Position numbers and translations under genes: made by a program. The notes under the pieces are model-generated. The model searched no databases. It worked only from the letters and a program-made list of their open reading frames with translations, and was not told the origin of the DNA. DNA of 64,000 bases from Rhynchopus euleeides. Its lineage: Eukaryota > Euglenozoa > Diplonemea > Diplonemida > Diplonemidae. Shown here one piece after another: positions 1-11,472 of this stretch. Each line of letters begins with the position of its first letter. Within the stretch, counting starts at the first letter, position 1. Location of the stretch: positions 248,001 to 312,000 of the forward strand of contig OY723284.1 in assembly GCA_963210315.1 (NCBI GenBank), in the 5' to 3' direction.

Positions 1-1419
1 AAGCTCCTTGCGGCGTCGTCGCGGTCGCGTGAGGCGAGGGCAGCCTGGTGTCGGACAAGGCCCTCGTGCTCCTCCTGCAGGGCGCAGGTGCGTGCATCCT
101 GCTCTGCGATGACACCGCGGAGCTGTGCAATGCGCAGGGAGCTCTGTTGTTGGGTTGGGGAGGGGTGGGTATGGTCACGGGGATGGGGGTGGGCGTCAGG
201 CAGGCGAAGGTGGGGGAGGAGGCAAAAAAAAAAAAGGACGACTTTTTTCCGGGTGTGATACTGGAAGGACAGCTTGGGTGTGATACCTTGTGGGCTGCCT
301 CGTGGGACTCTGACACTTCGCGCTGCAGGTTCTGAATAGTGATCTCCTGGTCTGCGATGCGCTTCAACGCGTCGGCAAGGTTGGGGTGCAGCCTGCATGA
401 AGGGGGTGGGTTCGTTGCCCTCCCCCCCCCCTCCCCAAGCATAACACGGTGGGATCTTGTAAATTTTACATGTATAACTACAAGTATATACATGTATTAT
501 ACATGTATAATACTTGCATGTCAACTATTATACATGTATAATACATGTATATGCCTGAAATATACATGTAAAATACATGTATATCAAGTAAAAATACAAG
601 TATAATACTTGCATGTCAACTATTATACTTGTATTTTTACTTGATATACATGTATTTTACATGTATATTTCAGGCATTTACATGTATTTTACATGTATAA
701 TACTTGTCATGCAAGTATTATACATGTAAAATACTTGCATGACAAGTAAAATACTTGCATGCAAGTAAAATACATGTATTTTACTTGCATGCAAGTATTT
801 TACTTGTCATGCAAGTATTATACATGTATTTTACTTGTCATGCAAGTATTTTACATGTATAATACTTGCATGACAAGTATTATACATGTAAAATACATGT
901 AAATGCCTGAAATATACATGTAAAATACATGTATATCAAGTAAAAATACAAGTATAATAGTTGACATGCAAGTATTATACTTGTATTTTTACTTGATATA
1001 CATGTATTTTACATGTATATTTCAGGCATATCCATGTATTATACATGTATAATAGTTGACATGCAAGTATTATACATGTATAATACATGTATATACTTGT
1101 AGTTATACATGTAAAATTTACAAGATCCCACCGTGAACCCAAGCAAGTCGATCCTAGATTGCTCCACTGCACCACCCCACAGATCTGAAGGGCCCAGTCT
1201 TGCCAGTTTGCAACTCGATTTAATAAATATATTCACGACAACCTCGACACAGCTCACCATGAGTTTCCCCTGCAATCTTTCGTCGTTGTGAGAGGCGCTG
1301 CGCGCTTCCACAGAAACTAACGCAAAACACGTCATCCTCTCATATGATACACCATGCATACCCGTCGCACAGCTGGTGTAACTGCTCTTCGAGGTACATC
1401 ACCTTCATCTCCTGGTCCC
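1..1419 (-). CDS. coiled-coil protein, internal exons only (partial)
   Basis: Three exons on the minus strand join in frame: 1362-1419, 287-392, and 143 down to the window edge. The introns (393-1361 and 144-286) have GTATGC and GTATCA donors and CAG acceptors, and the codon phases match at both joins. The peptide runs DQEMKVMYLEEQLHQL, then LHPNLADALKRIADQE, then SSLRIAQLRGVIAEQ. Leucine and charged residues are spaced as in a coiled coil, so this looks like part of a long structural or cytoskeletal protein. The start (above 1419) and the end (left of the window) are not visible; the same frame stays open upstream to about 1621, so the exon boundary at 1419 is the least certain point. The larger intron holds the AT-rich palindrome at 442-1137. 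No family is recognised. Confidence 0.68.
442..1137. mobile_element. AT-rich near-perfect palindrome with 8-bp target duplication
   Basis: The two halves are inverted copies of each other, starting CACGGTGGGATCTTG and ending CAAGATCCCACCGTG. The interior is almost wholly built from short self-complementary words such as TACATGTA and ACTTGCATGCAAGT. The octamer CCCAAGCA lies directly on both sides (434-441 and 1138-1145), which reads as a target-site duplication. No coding capacity is seen. It behaves like a fold-back or MITE-type insertion inside an intron of the coiled-coil gene. As single-stranded DNA or RNA it would fold into a hairpin of roughly 340 bp. Confidence 0.75.
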
Positions 1420-1705
1420 CTGCCCACCGCACGGGATGCGCAGCTTGGGATGTCACCCCAAGCGGTGACCCAAGACCGCCCTCCAGGCCGAGGCAACCAG
1501 CACCCCCTCCAGACACCGCCCCCTCTCCAGGCTGCGGCAACCGTCGCGGCGAGGCATGGAAGAGGAGGGCCATCAGGGGGTCACCAGCCCTGGTGGGCAC
1601 AGCCGGTGGACCCACACACACCCCGACCCAGCCACGACAGCCTGTTGATGCAGAAGAAATGCAGTCGGGAATGGAGAAGGGCGGGGAAAGGGGGGGGGGG
1701 GATTA

Positions 1706-3229
1706 GGGGGGGTCATAAGCCCGTACAAAACCACATTTTTCAACATACCATCAGAACCGCCCTAATACCTGATCTGACCCGAAAATCCGACCCATACCCC
1801 CCCGGAAACCGTCTGGAGCCTACTTGTGACACCTGATGCGCACTTTTGTGATGATTTTTTGGGGTCCTAAAAAATGTACCTCAGTTTCGTACCTTGCCTT
1901 TGTACCTGAACCACTCCCGACCGCAGTATTTCGTTCTTTGCAAGGAAAGGGTATCACTACGCTCACCCAGCACGCCGAGCAACACATGCCGTGTGCCTAG
2001 GGCCTCGCAGAGGTGTCAGATGCTGCTGCAGAGGGGTACCTTGCTCGAAAGACGCTCGCCAAACGGGAGATGTGCGGGGTCCCGGCAGAGAGCGTTGTGG
2101 CAGACCTGCGTCAGAAGAAAACGGCACACGACATCCGTGAGGCGACATTATTTCGGGCGCTCCGTCGGGCTGGGTACATAGGAGAGCGAGTGGGACGTGG
2201 TGACGACAGATATATGCAGTGGTGCATCAACTGCACGCACGTGCGAAAAGCGGCGTTCCTTGCTGGCCAAGAAAGATGTCACCTGCACTCCTACTCCTCC
2301 CACTCCTCCTGCTCCTACCCCTACACCAACTGATGTGGGCAGTGAGTGATGGCAGCTCCAGAGCAGCAGATGATCTAGGAAGCGATGAGCGGGTCAGCCG
2401 GGCAGACTACCCCAGTCCGTACCGGAAGTACGAAGCGTTGCGGGCCCGCCACCACCGCCTCCAGGAGAGGACCCGAGGATTAAGAGTAGGGTTGTACAAC
2501 GCCAGGGGAGAGTATTCCCCTGGCGTTGAGACATCCCTGACGATCTTGCGGTCGCACTGTGGGGGTTGAGTCGGCAGGCAGATGCCTATCCAATGACTTT
2601 GTTGAGTCCTCACATGGTACACTCTCATGCGTGCTGTTGAGACTGCGTGGTGTGCATATCCTGCGGGGGGCGCAAATTACACAGCACAAACATAATCATT
2701 TCGACTCTCAGGTCGTCCAATATCCCAATCGTGCCTTCACAGGCTGAGATCGACGAAGCAAAGACACATCTGCAACGCTGCCTAATGCCGATGCAGCCTC
2801 GCAGGCGTACGAAGTACTCACAATGACCCATCTGCGATCGAAGTACTACACCCAGAAGGTGGCTGAACTCATTCAGCTGGCGCAACAACACAACATTCCC
2901 ACTAATCAGGTACAAGAAAGACCTTGCCGAGGCACTGGGGAGGCAACATCGTGCCACCTGAGCCGGAACTACCGCAGAAAAGGCAAAGAACGAAATATTG
3001 CGGTCGGGAGTGGTTCAGGTACAAAGGCAAGGTACGAAACTGAGGTACATTTTTTAGGACCCCAAAAAATCATCACAAAAGTGCGCATCAGGTGTCACAA
3101 GTGGGCTCCAGACGGTTTCCGGGGGGGTATGGGTCGGATTTTCGGGTCAGATCAGGTATTAGGGCGGTTCTGATGGTATGTTGAAATTTTTGGTATTTGT
3201 ACGTTTTTAGGGGGGCTTATGACCCCCCC
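1706..3229. mobile_element. TA-flanked inverted-repeat element U
   Basis: Inverted repeats of about 230 bp (left to about 1943, right from about 2995) begin GGGGGGGTCATAAGCC and are nearly identical apart from a short indel zone near the tips. TA dinucleotides flank both ends (1704-1705 and 3230-3231). A longer G9-A-T string also repeats outside the element (1693-1703 and 3232-3242), so the target duplication could be TA or an 8-11 bp G-rich site. The 1-kb centre holds scattered open frames, for example an arginine-rich stretch at 2013-2333 with a CxxC, but no intact gene. It is probably a decayed or non-autonomous DNA transposon. Confidence 0.65.
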
Positions 3230-3440
3230 TAGGGGGGGGGATGGAAGGACTTCGCCGAGCAAATGCAAGGGGAGAGTAGAGGGCGGTCGAGGTAGCGACA
3301 AAGGCATAAAGGGGTGTGGGGGGGGGAGGGAAGGGGGAAAGGGGGGGGGGGTGTTGTGTGACATCATACTGTGATCGTCTTGCAACCCCCAGGGAAAAAA
3401 AATCCCCCCCCCTCCTCCCACACCCACCACCCCCCCCCTA

Positions 3441-5691
3441 GGCATACTTGTCCCCCCACGGTGGGGGACCGTGATTCCCCCCATATTTTGCCCCCCAAAT
3501 CGCGGTGGGGGGAATCACGGTGTTTTTTGGGGGAAATATTGAGAAAATGTGGGGGAAAATGGGGGGAATCGGGGGGAATCTGGGGGATTTCCAGCTATTT
3601 TTGGGTGGAGCGAATATGGGGGATTTTTGTCCATTCCCCATATTTCTCCTCCCTCGAGGAAAATGAGTGAACGGGCAGCATGCCGTTCCTCTATTTTCCC
3701 TCGTGAGAGGTGTCCCACCCCTGCCACGCAAGGGGAAAAATGAAGAAACGGGCAGCATGCCGTTCTACATTTTCCCTTGCAAGGCAGGGAGGGCGCCCCC
3801 CATGCCAGACAGCAGCCACCCCTGCAGGGGCAACAACTGACGGGCATGGGGGAACGAGGTGGGTCTGGACCCGACACCGCCACCACACGCGCAGTGCACC
3901 TTTCGGATACACTGTCGTGAGTGGGGTGTGGGCAGTTCCCCTATCCTGTGAGCTCCTTTCGGACGAAGAGGTGCAGCGGTTATCTGCAACCTTCGTCCTG
4001 GACTTGCCTCGGGGGGAACGCCACGGTTTACCGCGGGTCCCGACGAGGGCACTCAGGCAGGATCTTCACGCCACCCCGCACCGAGGTCCCTTCTCACGCG
4101 GCGTGTCTCCCAGGTTCATGGCGGCGTCATCAGGTCAGGCTTTGTAGTCTCTACACCATCAGTAGTAAGGGAAACCCTAAAACCATACATGAAATCCACC
4201 TTTTGGGCCGCTGGTGTACGAGGCTTGTTCCTCCAATTGAATCATGTTTGCTGTGTCAGGCAATATCAATACAGCCGCTGAAAGAAGTCGAGGTGTTGTG
4301 GATCTGCTGCTCACAGGAAGGATTCAGGGTGGATCACAAGACTGACCACCCTCTTTCCTTTGTCAAGTACCCTGTAAAACATCAGAACACCAAGTATCTT
4401 TCAACACTACATGTTCAAGAGTGGAATCAGTGGAATCGGAAGGGGTCACACCCGACCGCACGGACACAGTTCCCGCGACTAATAAATGCCGAGAGTTCCG
4501 GTGTCCGACCACCTGGTATTACTTGGCTCCATCCACCCAGTCATTACGAGGGGGCGTCCCTTGAAGCCAGTTCCGCAGAACTCAGACCCCCCTTAAAACC
4601 AATGTCCTGTGTAGACAACTACTTAGCCTGCCTGATGACGACACCAATTCGCTGGGAGAGAGGCCGCGGTCCAGGACCCCAATGGGGATGACGTGGCATT
4701 GTTTGACCGGATCGGTTGTGTAAGTGTGTAGCCCCCTCCGCCCTCTGTCCCTCCCCCCAGGGTGGTGTGTGGAGGCGAGAAGCGCAAACAGCAGCAATGC
4801 AGGCATAGCAAAAAGTGGATCCCTGCAGGTAGACCCTCGGGGTACATCCCTATCATCGGGTCACCTGAAATTCCCCAATTTGAAAATCTGCAACAATCAA
4901 GGCAACACGCGATGGGATGGGGCACATGACCTTGCACAGGGGTGGGGGGGCAGAAGGCAGGGGGTGGGGTTGCGGTTGGGGTAGGTATAGCGTTTGAATA
5001 TTTGGGGGCCCTCGCTACCAGTCACAGCTCGTCAGTCAGTGAGGGGAAGTGGGCCGTGGCTCACTTTTCTCACTCAGTCACACCTGGTAGCGAAGGCCCC
5101 CCTTGAGTTTGTTTGAATTTCACACAACAGACGACCCGAACCTCATTTGGCCAATTTTCTCCCCACAACCCCGATTTGGAGGCAAACCTCATTTGCTTGA
5201 TTTTTGGGGTCGCATGAGGGAACTCGGGGCGGAAACTCGAGATTTTCACACGACTATCTTCGTGGACAGTTCCAGACCACCAGGACCCGATTTTCGTCCC
5301 AGAAAATTTTGGGTCAGTATTTTGGGCGAGATTTGGCCAAGGCCAAAAACCAGCCATTTTCCGGGACCGGTTTTAACGCGTTTTAGGGCCCAGAATAGGC
5401 TCAAAACTCAAAAATTCCTTCGAAATCGGCCTCAAACGTCCAAATAGACCCCCCCCCGGAAAAAAAATTCGAAAAGGGTCCCCCTATACACCCTGGATTT
5501 TGGACCAAAATTCCCCCATAAAACCCCCAAAAACCCCCCATATTCCCCCCATATTTTTTATGGGGGGAATCTGGGGGGTTTTTGGGGGCCCCCATATTTT
5601 CCCCACTTTTTTTTTGGGGGGTTTGGCGCAGAAAACCCCCCATATTTTCCCCCATATTCGGGTCCCCCCACCGTGGGGGGACAAGTATGCC
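3441..5691. mobile_element. TA-flanked inverted-repeat element X
   Basis: Both ends carry GGCATACTTGTCCCCCC (inverted at the right end), flanked by TA at 3439-3440 and 5692-5693. The repeats go on less perfectly with CACGGTGGGG and CCCATATTTT-type tracts. The interior includes two near copies of ACGGGCAGCATGCCGTTC (about 3672 and 3748). A 256-codon open frame at 3921-4691 shows no recognisable motif and is not called as a gene. The right end abuts element Y with only TA between them. Confidence 0.6.
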
Positions 5692-5693
5692 TA

Positions 5694-6344
5694 CTGGGGG
5701 GGGCTAAATAGAAGGGGGGGGGTCAAATACAAGGGGGGGGGGGCCTATTAGAAGGGGGGGTCTGAAAATTCGAAATCCATAAAATTTTTCGCCGAATACA
5801 AGGGGGGGGGGGGGGGGGGCTTGTATTCGGCGCAAGCCGAATTTCAGCCAAATTTCAAATTTTCAACCTGTTTTTCCAGTCATAACAGGCATCCCACGGT
5901 CAAAATGACCCCACTGCGGTCCGCACGGAATCCGAACATTCAAAGGAACGGGTTTTTGGACACCAGTGTGGGGGTCCTCGCAGGTGGCTGACTCCCGGGA
6001 ATATCCTCCCATTTTTAGGAGCCAAACCAGACCCACAGTTCATGTGTGATACTTGGCACCTCCACCCACAAAATGACCCCACCACGATCCGCACGGATTC
6101 CGAATAGTGCAATGGAAGGCGAAAATCGCGATTCCACGAGGTCACCTGGGGCAAAATTCACCAAGATTTGGAAAATTCGGCTTCCGCCGAATACAAGCCC
6201 CCCCCCCCTTGTATTTGACCCCCCCCTTCTATTTGGCCACCCACTGCAAAAATTGCCTAAAATTTTGGGCCCTCGAAAACCCCCAAAAAAACTCGATCCT
6301 ACGCCGAATACAAGGGGGGGGGGCTTCTATTTAGCCCCCCCCAG
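5694..6344. mobile_element. TA-flanked inverted-repeat element Y
   Basis: The ends are CTGGGGGGGGCTAAATAGAA and its inverse, with TA at 5692-5693 and 6345-6346. Subterminal blocks with CGAATACAAGGGGG and TCTATTTGGCC appear in both orientations. The centre has a direct repeat of about 45 bp (near 5899 and 6068) sharing CAAAATGACCCCAC and GTCCGCACGGA-like words. There is no coding sequence. It is short, palindromic and MITE-like. Confidence 0.6.
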
Positions 6345-6346
6345 TA

Positions 6347-7495
6347 GGGGGGGGTATCTGCCCTTTAACGTGAGAAACACCACATTTTTGAACATCGACT
6401 TCTTTTGACGTACCGGCCGTCAAAACCCCCACCAACCACCCCAGAACACCGATATTACCCCCTATCCGACACACCAGACCCCCTCATGGCACCTCCAGAG
6501 GCTTTTTTGCGACGTCAAAATTTTCTGCCTAGGTTTGGTACCTGGGCCATCCCTGTGGGAGAGGTGTTCAGATTTTTGCGAACAGTGGACATCTATTTTC
6601 AGGGTTTTTGGTGTCTGGCAATGCCGAGGGGTGTGGGGGGGTGCATTCTGGATCGAGGGCAGGGTCCACCAGACCCGTTCTCTTCCGAGAAACGATATTT
6701 TTGACCCCCAAACTTGCAGCCCATCTCCTGTGGGCCTGTTTGTACGTCAATTAGCCTTTATTCTGGGCAAAACGACGCTCACATGCGTCATCCCACTTAG
6801 TCCGAGAGTCCGCTGACGAGACACACATCTCTGCCCTCTTCTAGTTCAGACTCCGTCAGCACCAACCTAGCACCCTCTCTTTCTCTGTGGCTCTTTCTGT
6901 TGGTGTCACAACTGCACCAGTTGCCGAGGCCAGGCTCCATTCGAGGCAGGAAGCACATCTCTGACTATTGGTGTCGCCGTCCACAGCGTCTCTGAGTCCA
7001 TGTCTTTGCAACATCTGATTGCTTGCGGGAGTATTGTCAGGACAGGCATGCAACCAGGACATGTGGGATACCCAGCGGGATATATGAAAATGGGATATCC
7101 CTGCCATCCGCCTTATGCCCCCCGGGAGACAGGGCCATCTCTGCGGGATATGGGGGTCAGAATCCGCAGGATATCATCACCAGGTCACGCGGGATACCCC
7201 CGCATGTGCATGGGATATCAAATGGGACCTGGTTTGACCGAAGAGCCAACCATATTCCGTACAATATGTTGTATCAGTGTGGGTGGCTATGCCTGGTACC
7301 TAGGCCAGGTACCAAACCTAGGCAGGAAAATGAGCATGGCAGATGAGTGGCCCCCAGAGGGCACTGGGGGTCACCAAAGTGCCCTGTAGGTGTTTCTGGG
7401 GTGTTTTGGACCACTTTGTATGGTTGGATGTCGACTTAGGTGCCGTTTTCGCATATGTCAAAAATTCGGGTTTCTCACGCACATATACCCCCCCC
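6347..7495. mobile_element. TA-flanked inverted-repeat element T (older, diverged)
   Basis: TA lies at 6345-6346 and 7496-7497. Both tips read GGGGGGGGTAT inward, followed by diverged inverted repeats that share GTGAGAAAC and an inner exact block TGCCTAGGTTTGGTACCTGG (about 6526 and 7303-7324, inverted). The divergence between arms suggests this copy is older than X and Y, which sit at its left end. The interior holds a cluster of GGGATAT words (7066-7225). No gene is seen. Confidence 0.5.
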
Positions 7496-7779
7496 TACAC
7501 CCCCCCCCCTTTCACTTGGGTGGTGGGAGGGGAGAAGGAAGGTCCCGCACTGCCTTGAGATGAGACAAATTTCCCTCTGCGTCAAAACCCCGCCCCCCCT
7601 CCCTCCCCCCTTTTGCAACCCGCAGGGTGCAGCAACACATGGCGCGGCACACAGGCCCAAGATCTCGTCTGCCAAACTGTTTTTTTTGGAGACGGGAGGG
7701 GCACCCACAGAATAAACGAACCAACCACCCCCACCCCCCCAAACTAACTTCTACAAAACTGCAACACCCACCCCCCCTT

Positions 7780-8718
7780 CTAATCCCGCCGGACCCGGTT
7801 TGCCCGTTTCTGCTGCAGCCCCTGGAGGCAGGGCCTGCCGGTGACAGAGGTTGCACCCGAGGAAATCTCCACGCCTGTCACAGCCGCGACAAGCCCGCCC
7901 GCCGCTGCAGCATCCGGCAGGAAGAGCAGGGCGGCAAGCTTGCTGAGAGCGATAGAAGCAGGCCCGCAGGCACGCAGCTCCTCCTCCAGCAGACGCTCTC
8001 TCAGGGACATCCCGAAGCTGTCCGCGGTGCGGCGCAGAGGGGCGGGGAGAGCGTGGAATGCTGACGCGACGCCATGCGACGACCCGCCTCCAGCCGCGGC
8101 GCAGGCAAACCGCAGCGCCGCCCGCACCGCGGCGGCATCCGCCCACCCCGTGGCAGCCCCCCCCCCCTCCTGCGGGGGTGGGGCCTGCAGGGTCTCGACA
8201 GCAGCTGCCACGTCACCCGACAGGTCACCCAGGCAGGGCAGGCCTGAGCTGGACCCGGGGGACGCGGAGCGGTATACCAGGCGCTGGAGCAGGAGCTCTG
8301 CAGCCGCATCCTGCGTGAGGTCCCCGGTGTCCGCGAGGCTGCTGAGGGCTGCCATGCAGGCAGAGTGCTCCCCGGCATCGCATGCGTCGCGGCTTTCGTC
8401 GAGGTGTGCCTGGTAGACGGCGGCAGCCACCTCCCCCCCGATACCCTGCGTCACAACATCCTGCCGCAACCCCTTCAGCTGACCCCCGATGTAATCATAC
8501 CGAACCTCCGCGGGTGTGCGTTTGGGCGGTGTTGCAGGCGTGGTGGTGGAGGTGGGTTCCGCAATGCGGGCGGCCTTCTCTGTGATGAACTGCAGGCTTT
8601 TGAGGATCGCCTCCGGGGAGCGGATCTCGGAGGGGTCGGTTGGGGCGGTGCGGTAGTAAGCACGCTCCAGTGCGGTGGAGGTGCCGGTGATGGTGGCGGG
8701 TGTGGTGGTGGATGCCAT
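7780..8718 (-). CDS. SAC3/GANP-domain protein, THP3/LENG8-like
   Basis: Single-exon frame of 312 aa starting at the ATG at 8718; the frame stays open upstream, but that part is low-complexity and the ATG follows a long TTCTTC pyrimidine tract. The N-terminal half matches the SAC3/GANP/eIF3-p25 pattern: LERAYYRTAPTDPSEIRS at about residues 17-34, then YDYIGGQLKGLRQDVVTQ (where family members have YxxxCDQLKSIRQDLTVQ), then VYQAHLDESRDACDAGE. Proteins of this branch take part in mRNA processing and export and, with their PCI-type fold, bind partner subunits. The Cys usual before the DQLK block is replaced by Gly, and the C-terminal half is Ala/Gly-rich and diverged. Family call fairly sure, subgroup less so. 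Confidence 0.72.
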   Translation of the reverse strand: MASTTTPATITGTSTALERAYYRTAPTDPSEIRSPEAILKSLQFITEKAARIAEPTSTTTPATPPKRTPAEVRYDYIGGQLKGLRQDVVTQGIGGEVAAAVYQAHLDESRDACDAGEHSACMAALSSLADTGDLTQDAAAELLLQRLVYRSASPGSSSGLPCLGDLSGDVAAAVETLQAPPPQEGGGAATGWADAAAVRAALRFACAAAGGGSSHGVASAFHALPAPLRRTADSFGMSLRERLLEEELRACGPASIALSKLAALLFLPDAAAAGGLVAAVTGVEISSGATSVTGRPCLQGLQQKRANRVRRD

Positions 8719-9237
8719 GAGAAGAAGAAGAAGAAGGGGGAGGGCGTGGTGTGGTGTGGTGTGGTGTGGTGCACCCACCGTCAGCCTTCGGAGGGTTTTG
8801 CCGAGTGTAAGCTGCACCGGGCGGGCACTGGTGTGACCTCCACTGTGACACACGGGGGTGGTGGGGTCCCCTCAGATGGTTGGTGTGTGTGTGTGGCGGC
8901 GGGGCCCTCGTGTCCCTCGAGAGGTGGTCAGCCGCAGCGACCACACGCACGACGCTCTGGCGCCGCAGCCAAGTAAACCAACGAAGTTCGAGGGGAAGGA
9001 CCCGTGTGTAAAGGGCTGGTGTGGGGGTGTCGGTATGGTGGCGTGGTGGGAGGGGGTGGGGGGGGGGGGCTCAGGGCGGATCGCCGTTATTGGGGCACAA
9101 CGGTGGGGCAAAGTGTCTCACGTTCAGTGCGTCGTGTGATGTTGTCAGGTTATCGAGTGTGAAAGAGTGCCCTCAACTTGTTAGCCGGTATGGTGTATGT
9201 GTTAGGGTCACCTTGAGGCACCATGGGGACGCAGAGG

Positions 9238-9486
9238 TCTCAGCTGCGTAGATTCGCCTGGCCAGTCCATTGGGATAAGGTCTGGGACGTACACACAATA
9301 CAGCTTCGGGGTTCAATGTGTGTGGAGTGAGGAAACGGCAGTTGTGGAGTGCAGCCGCTGCGCATCATGCATCAGCAAACCAAAAGGAATGCCGCCAGTG
9401 ATTGGAGAACACTGCATCTCAGCTGCGTAGATTCGCCTGGCCAGTCCATTGGGTGAAGGTCTGGGACGTACACACAATACAGCTTC
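9238..9486. repeat. 70-bp repeat, copies 1 and 2 (about 180-bp unit)
   Basis: Two copies of a 70-bp core (9238-9307 and 9417-9486) contain CTGCGTAGATTCGCCTGG and GGGACGTACACACAATACAG. They are almost identical, apart from the triplet region after CCATTGGG. The spacer of about 110 bp (GAGGAAACGGCAGTTGTGG and so on) is also repeated at 12.2-12.6 kb. The function is unknown; the core is better conserved than its spacer. Confidence 0.85.
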
Positions 9487-10411
9487 AAAAGAGGATCCAC
9501 CACGTTAAAGCTTTCCACCCGCATCGCAATCCGCTGTCGGAATATGTAGGGGCAAGGGGTAATGGGGTCGGGGGGGGGCGCCTTCCGCGCAGCCCTGCAC
9601 TGCTTCCTTTGTTGGGGGCAGAACGACAACGCAACATAGAGCAAGACGCGGCAGAAGGCATTGCCGCCCCTGCGATCAGGGACGGACCTGGACACAGAGC
9701 CCAAGACGGACTGGCCTCTCGAAAGGCACACCCACTTGGCTCCTCGCCACCAGCGCCCCAGGCCCACGTTCGGTCTGAGACACACCTGTTGCCCTTTGAT
9801 TCAGCGGGGTCATACCTCGGGCAGAATCTGACGAGAATCCGCCTCAGGAGGACGCCCTCGCGACCACCCTCTCGTCTGCACACTCTGGAAAGAGCGGCAA
9901 CCAAGACAGCGGGGCGGGGAATCTGCTGATGACTCATGCGAGGCGCGCATTTTGGCAGAGCGCCTCTTGAGAGAGAAGGGAAAGAAAGGCCACAGAGCCT
10001 TCGCTGCCTCGACGCGGGCGTCGGGTTTTTTGCGACCCGCCCAACTAACAGGTTACTGAGCTGGGCAGGGCCAAACCACCCAACCCCAGAACAGAGCTGT
10101 GTGCCCCACACACGGGTGTTTCAGTTCCTATTTTACTCACAGTTACTCACCCCCCGCGACAAAAGCGTCGCGGAGTAACAAAGAAACGACACTGCACGCC
10201 TGTGAGCTTCAGGAGAATCACCTTCATGCGACACAAGCCTCGAGACACACAGGGCGCGCCCTCAGCAAAATTAAACCAATTCGAAGCCGGGCTGTCACAG
10301 TTGGCGGACAGGGTTGCTTCCCCCACAGAAGCCTGTGGAGGGGCCTGACACTGCCCCTCCTCCTCTCGCGGTGATGCTGCCAGCACATCGCCCAGGCCGC
10401 CACCTCGGCTG
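9487..10411. other. intergenic, no supported gene
   Basis: Open frames on both strands here overlap one another and show no motif or codon pattern that I can defend. The stretch lies between the 70-bp repeats and the 3' end of the 209-aa gene. Confidence 0.5.
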
Positions 10412-11041
10412 TCAGGGCGCTGCATCCTCGACGAACCAGTCGAGCCCTTCCGCCTGCATGTCCTGCCGGATCTCGCGGAGGGTGTTGAGGACTGTGTTGC
10501 GTGTGGGCCTGCCGTCCACCAGGAGGCTGCACGGGGGGGCACGCATGTGCAGGCAGGCGAAGTACACCGCACGCACCAGGGTGGCAATGAGCACGTCATC
10601 CGACATGGCGTTGCCGGCGAGAGACATCAGGAAGGGCGTGGCGGAGACACAGACGCCGAAGGGGGTGGTGCTGCTGCCGCCCTGCCGTGTGATGCGCTGG
10701 ACCTCCAGACGTACCCACTCGATCACCACGTTGTGGCTCTGCACAGCACGGTATGTCTTGCGGGGTTTGTGGGCCTCAGGGGGTGGTGTGCCGGATAGCG
10801 TCACCACGTCGTGCGCGAACCCATCGCGTTCGGCAATTTTGATGGAGTCGCCTGTCTTCTTCCGCTCCGCCAGGGTGTGGTATGACTGCTGCTGCTCTTT
10901 GCGGGCTTCGGCGTGTCGGGCGACACGTGCGACCTGAGCTGCCATCTCCTGCTTCACAGCCCGGTCGAGGTCGGCCTCGAAACGCTCGAACATCATATCC
11001 ACGTCTCGGCTGCTCTTCCGAGCACCCACTGCAGAAGCCAT
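10412..11041 (-). CDS. conserved-looking hypothetical protein, 209 aa
   Basis: Uninterrupted 209-codon frame with an ATG at 11041 directly preceded by TTGAG, a possible splice acceptor. The N-terminus is helical and charged (MFERFEADLDRAVKQEM, then AARHAEARKEQQQ-like), suggesting a coiled coil over residues 15-60. The C-terminal two thirds look globular, with hydrophobic segments VVIEWVRLEVQRI and DDVLIATLVRAVYFACLHM. There is no signal peptide or clear membrane span, and no family is recognised. It is called real from its length, base composition and its place in the one-directional gene series next to ARF. Confidence 0.6.
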   Translation of the reverse strand: MASAVGARKSSRDVDMMFERFEADLDRAVKQEMAAQVARVARHAEARKEQQQSYHTLAERKKTGDSIKIAERDGFAHDVVTLSGTPPPEAHKPRKTYRAVQSHNVVIEWVRLEVQRITRQGGSSTTPFGVCVSATPFLMSLAGNAMSDDVLIATLVRAVYFACLHMRAPPCSLLVDGRPTRNTVLNTLREIRQDMQAEGLDWFVEDAAP

Positions 11042-11472
11042 CTCAACGTGGGGAGGTCGTAGGGCGTGGATGTGTTAAGCCTCGTCGAGCCTGAAGTATA
11101 GTGTGCAGTGTGTATGGTGCAGGGGAGGAAAAGAGAGGGATGGTCGCGCTGTGTCACAAGGGGGATATGTTAGCAAGGGGTGTGCGGGGGTGGTGGTGGT
11201 GGGGAGGCGGCGTCGTGTTGCAACAAGGTAACCGCCGTGCAGCTGTGGGTGCTGCTGCGGAGCCCCCTCCGGGTTAGTGTGTCGGTGGGGGAAGAAAGGC
11301 AAAGGGCCAGGCGTTTGCAGGCAGGCCTGGCCAACTCGAAGCTCAGAACAGCAACAGGGCTAGGGGGCGGTGCAGGGGTGCACTGCCCGGTCTCGTGGAG
11401 GGGGGCTAGGTTAGGAGGGACACAGCGAAGAAGAGAGGGGAAGGATAAGAGGGAGGGAGCAGGGAGGGGGGG

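Noticed and set aside
1250..1330. Extra exon in the coiled-coil gene (GTTTCTGTGGAAGCGC region)
   Set aside because: It seemed to fit one phase, but a recount of the exon end at 1362 shows the exon at 287-392 joins directly in frame without it.
3921..4691. 256-codon frame inside element X
   Set aside because: No motif, Cys/Ser/Pro-rich without pattern; not conserved in any other element in the window.
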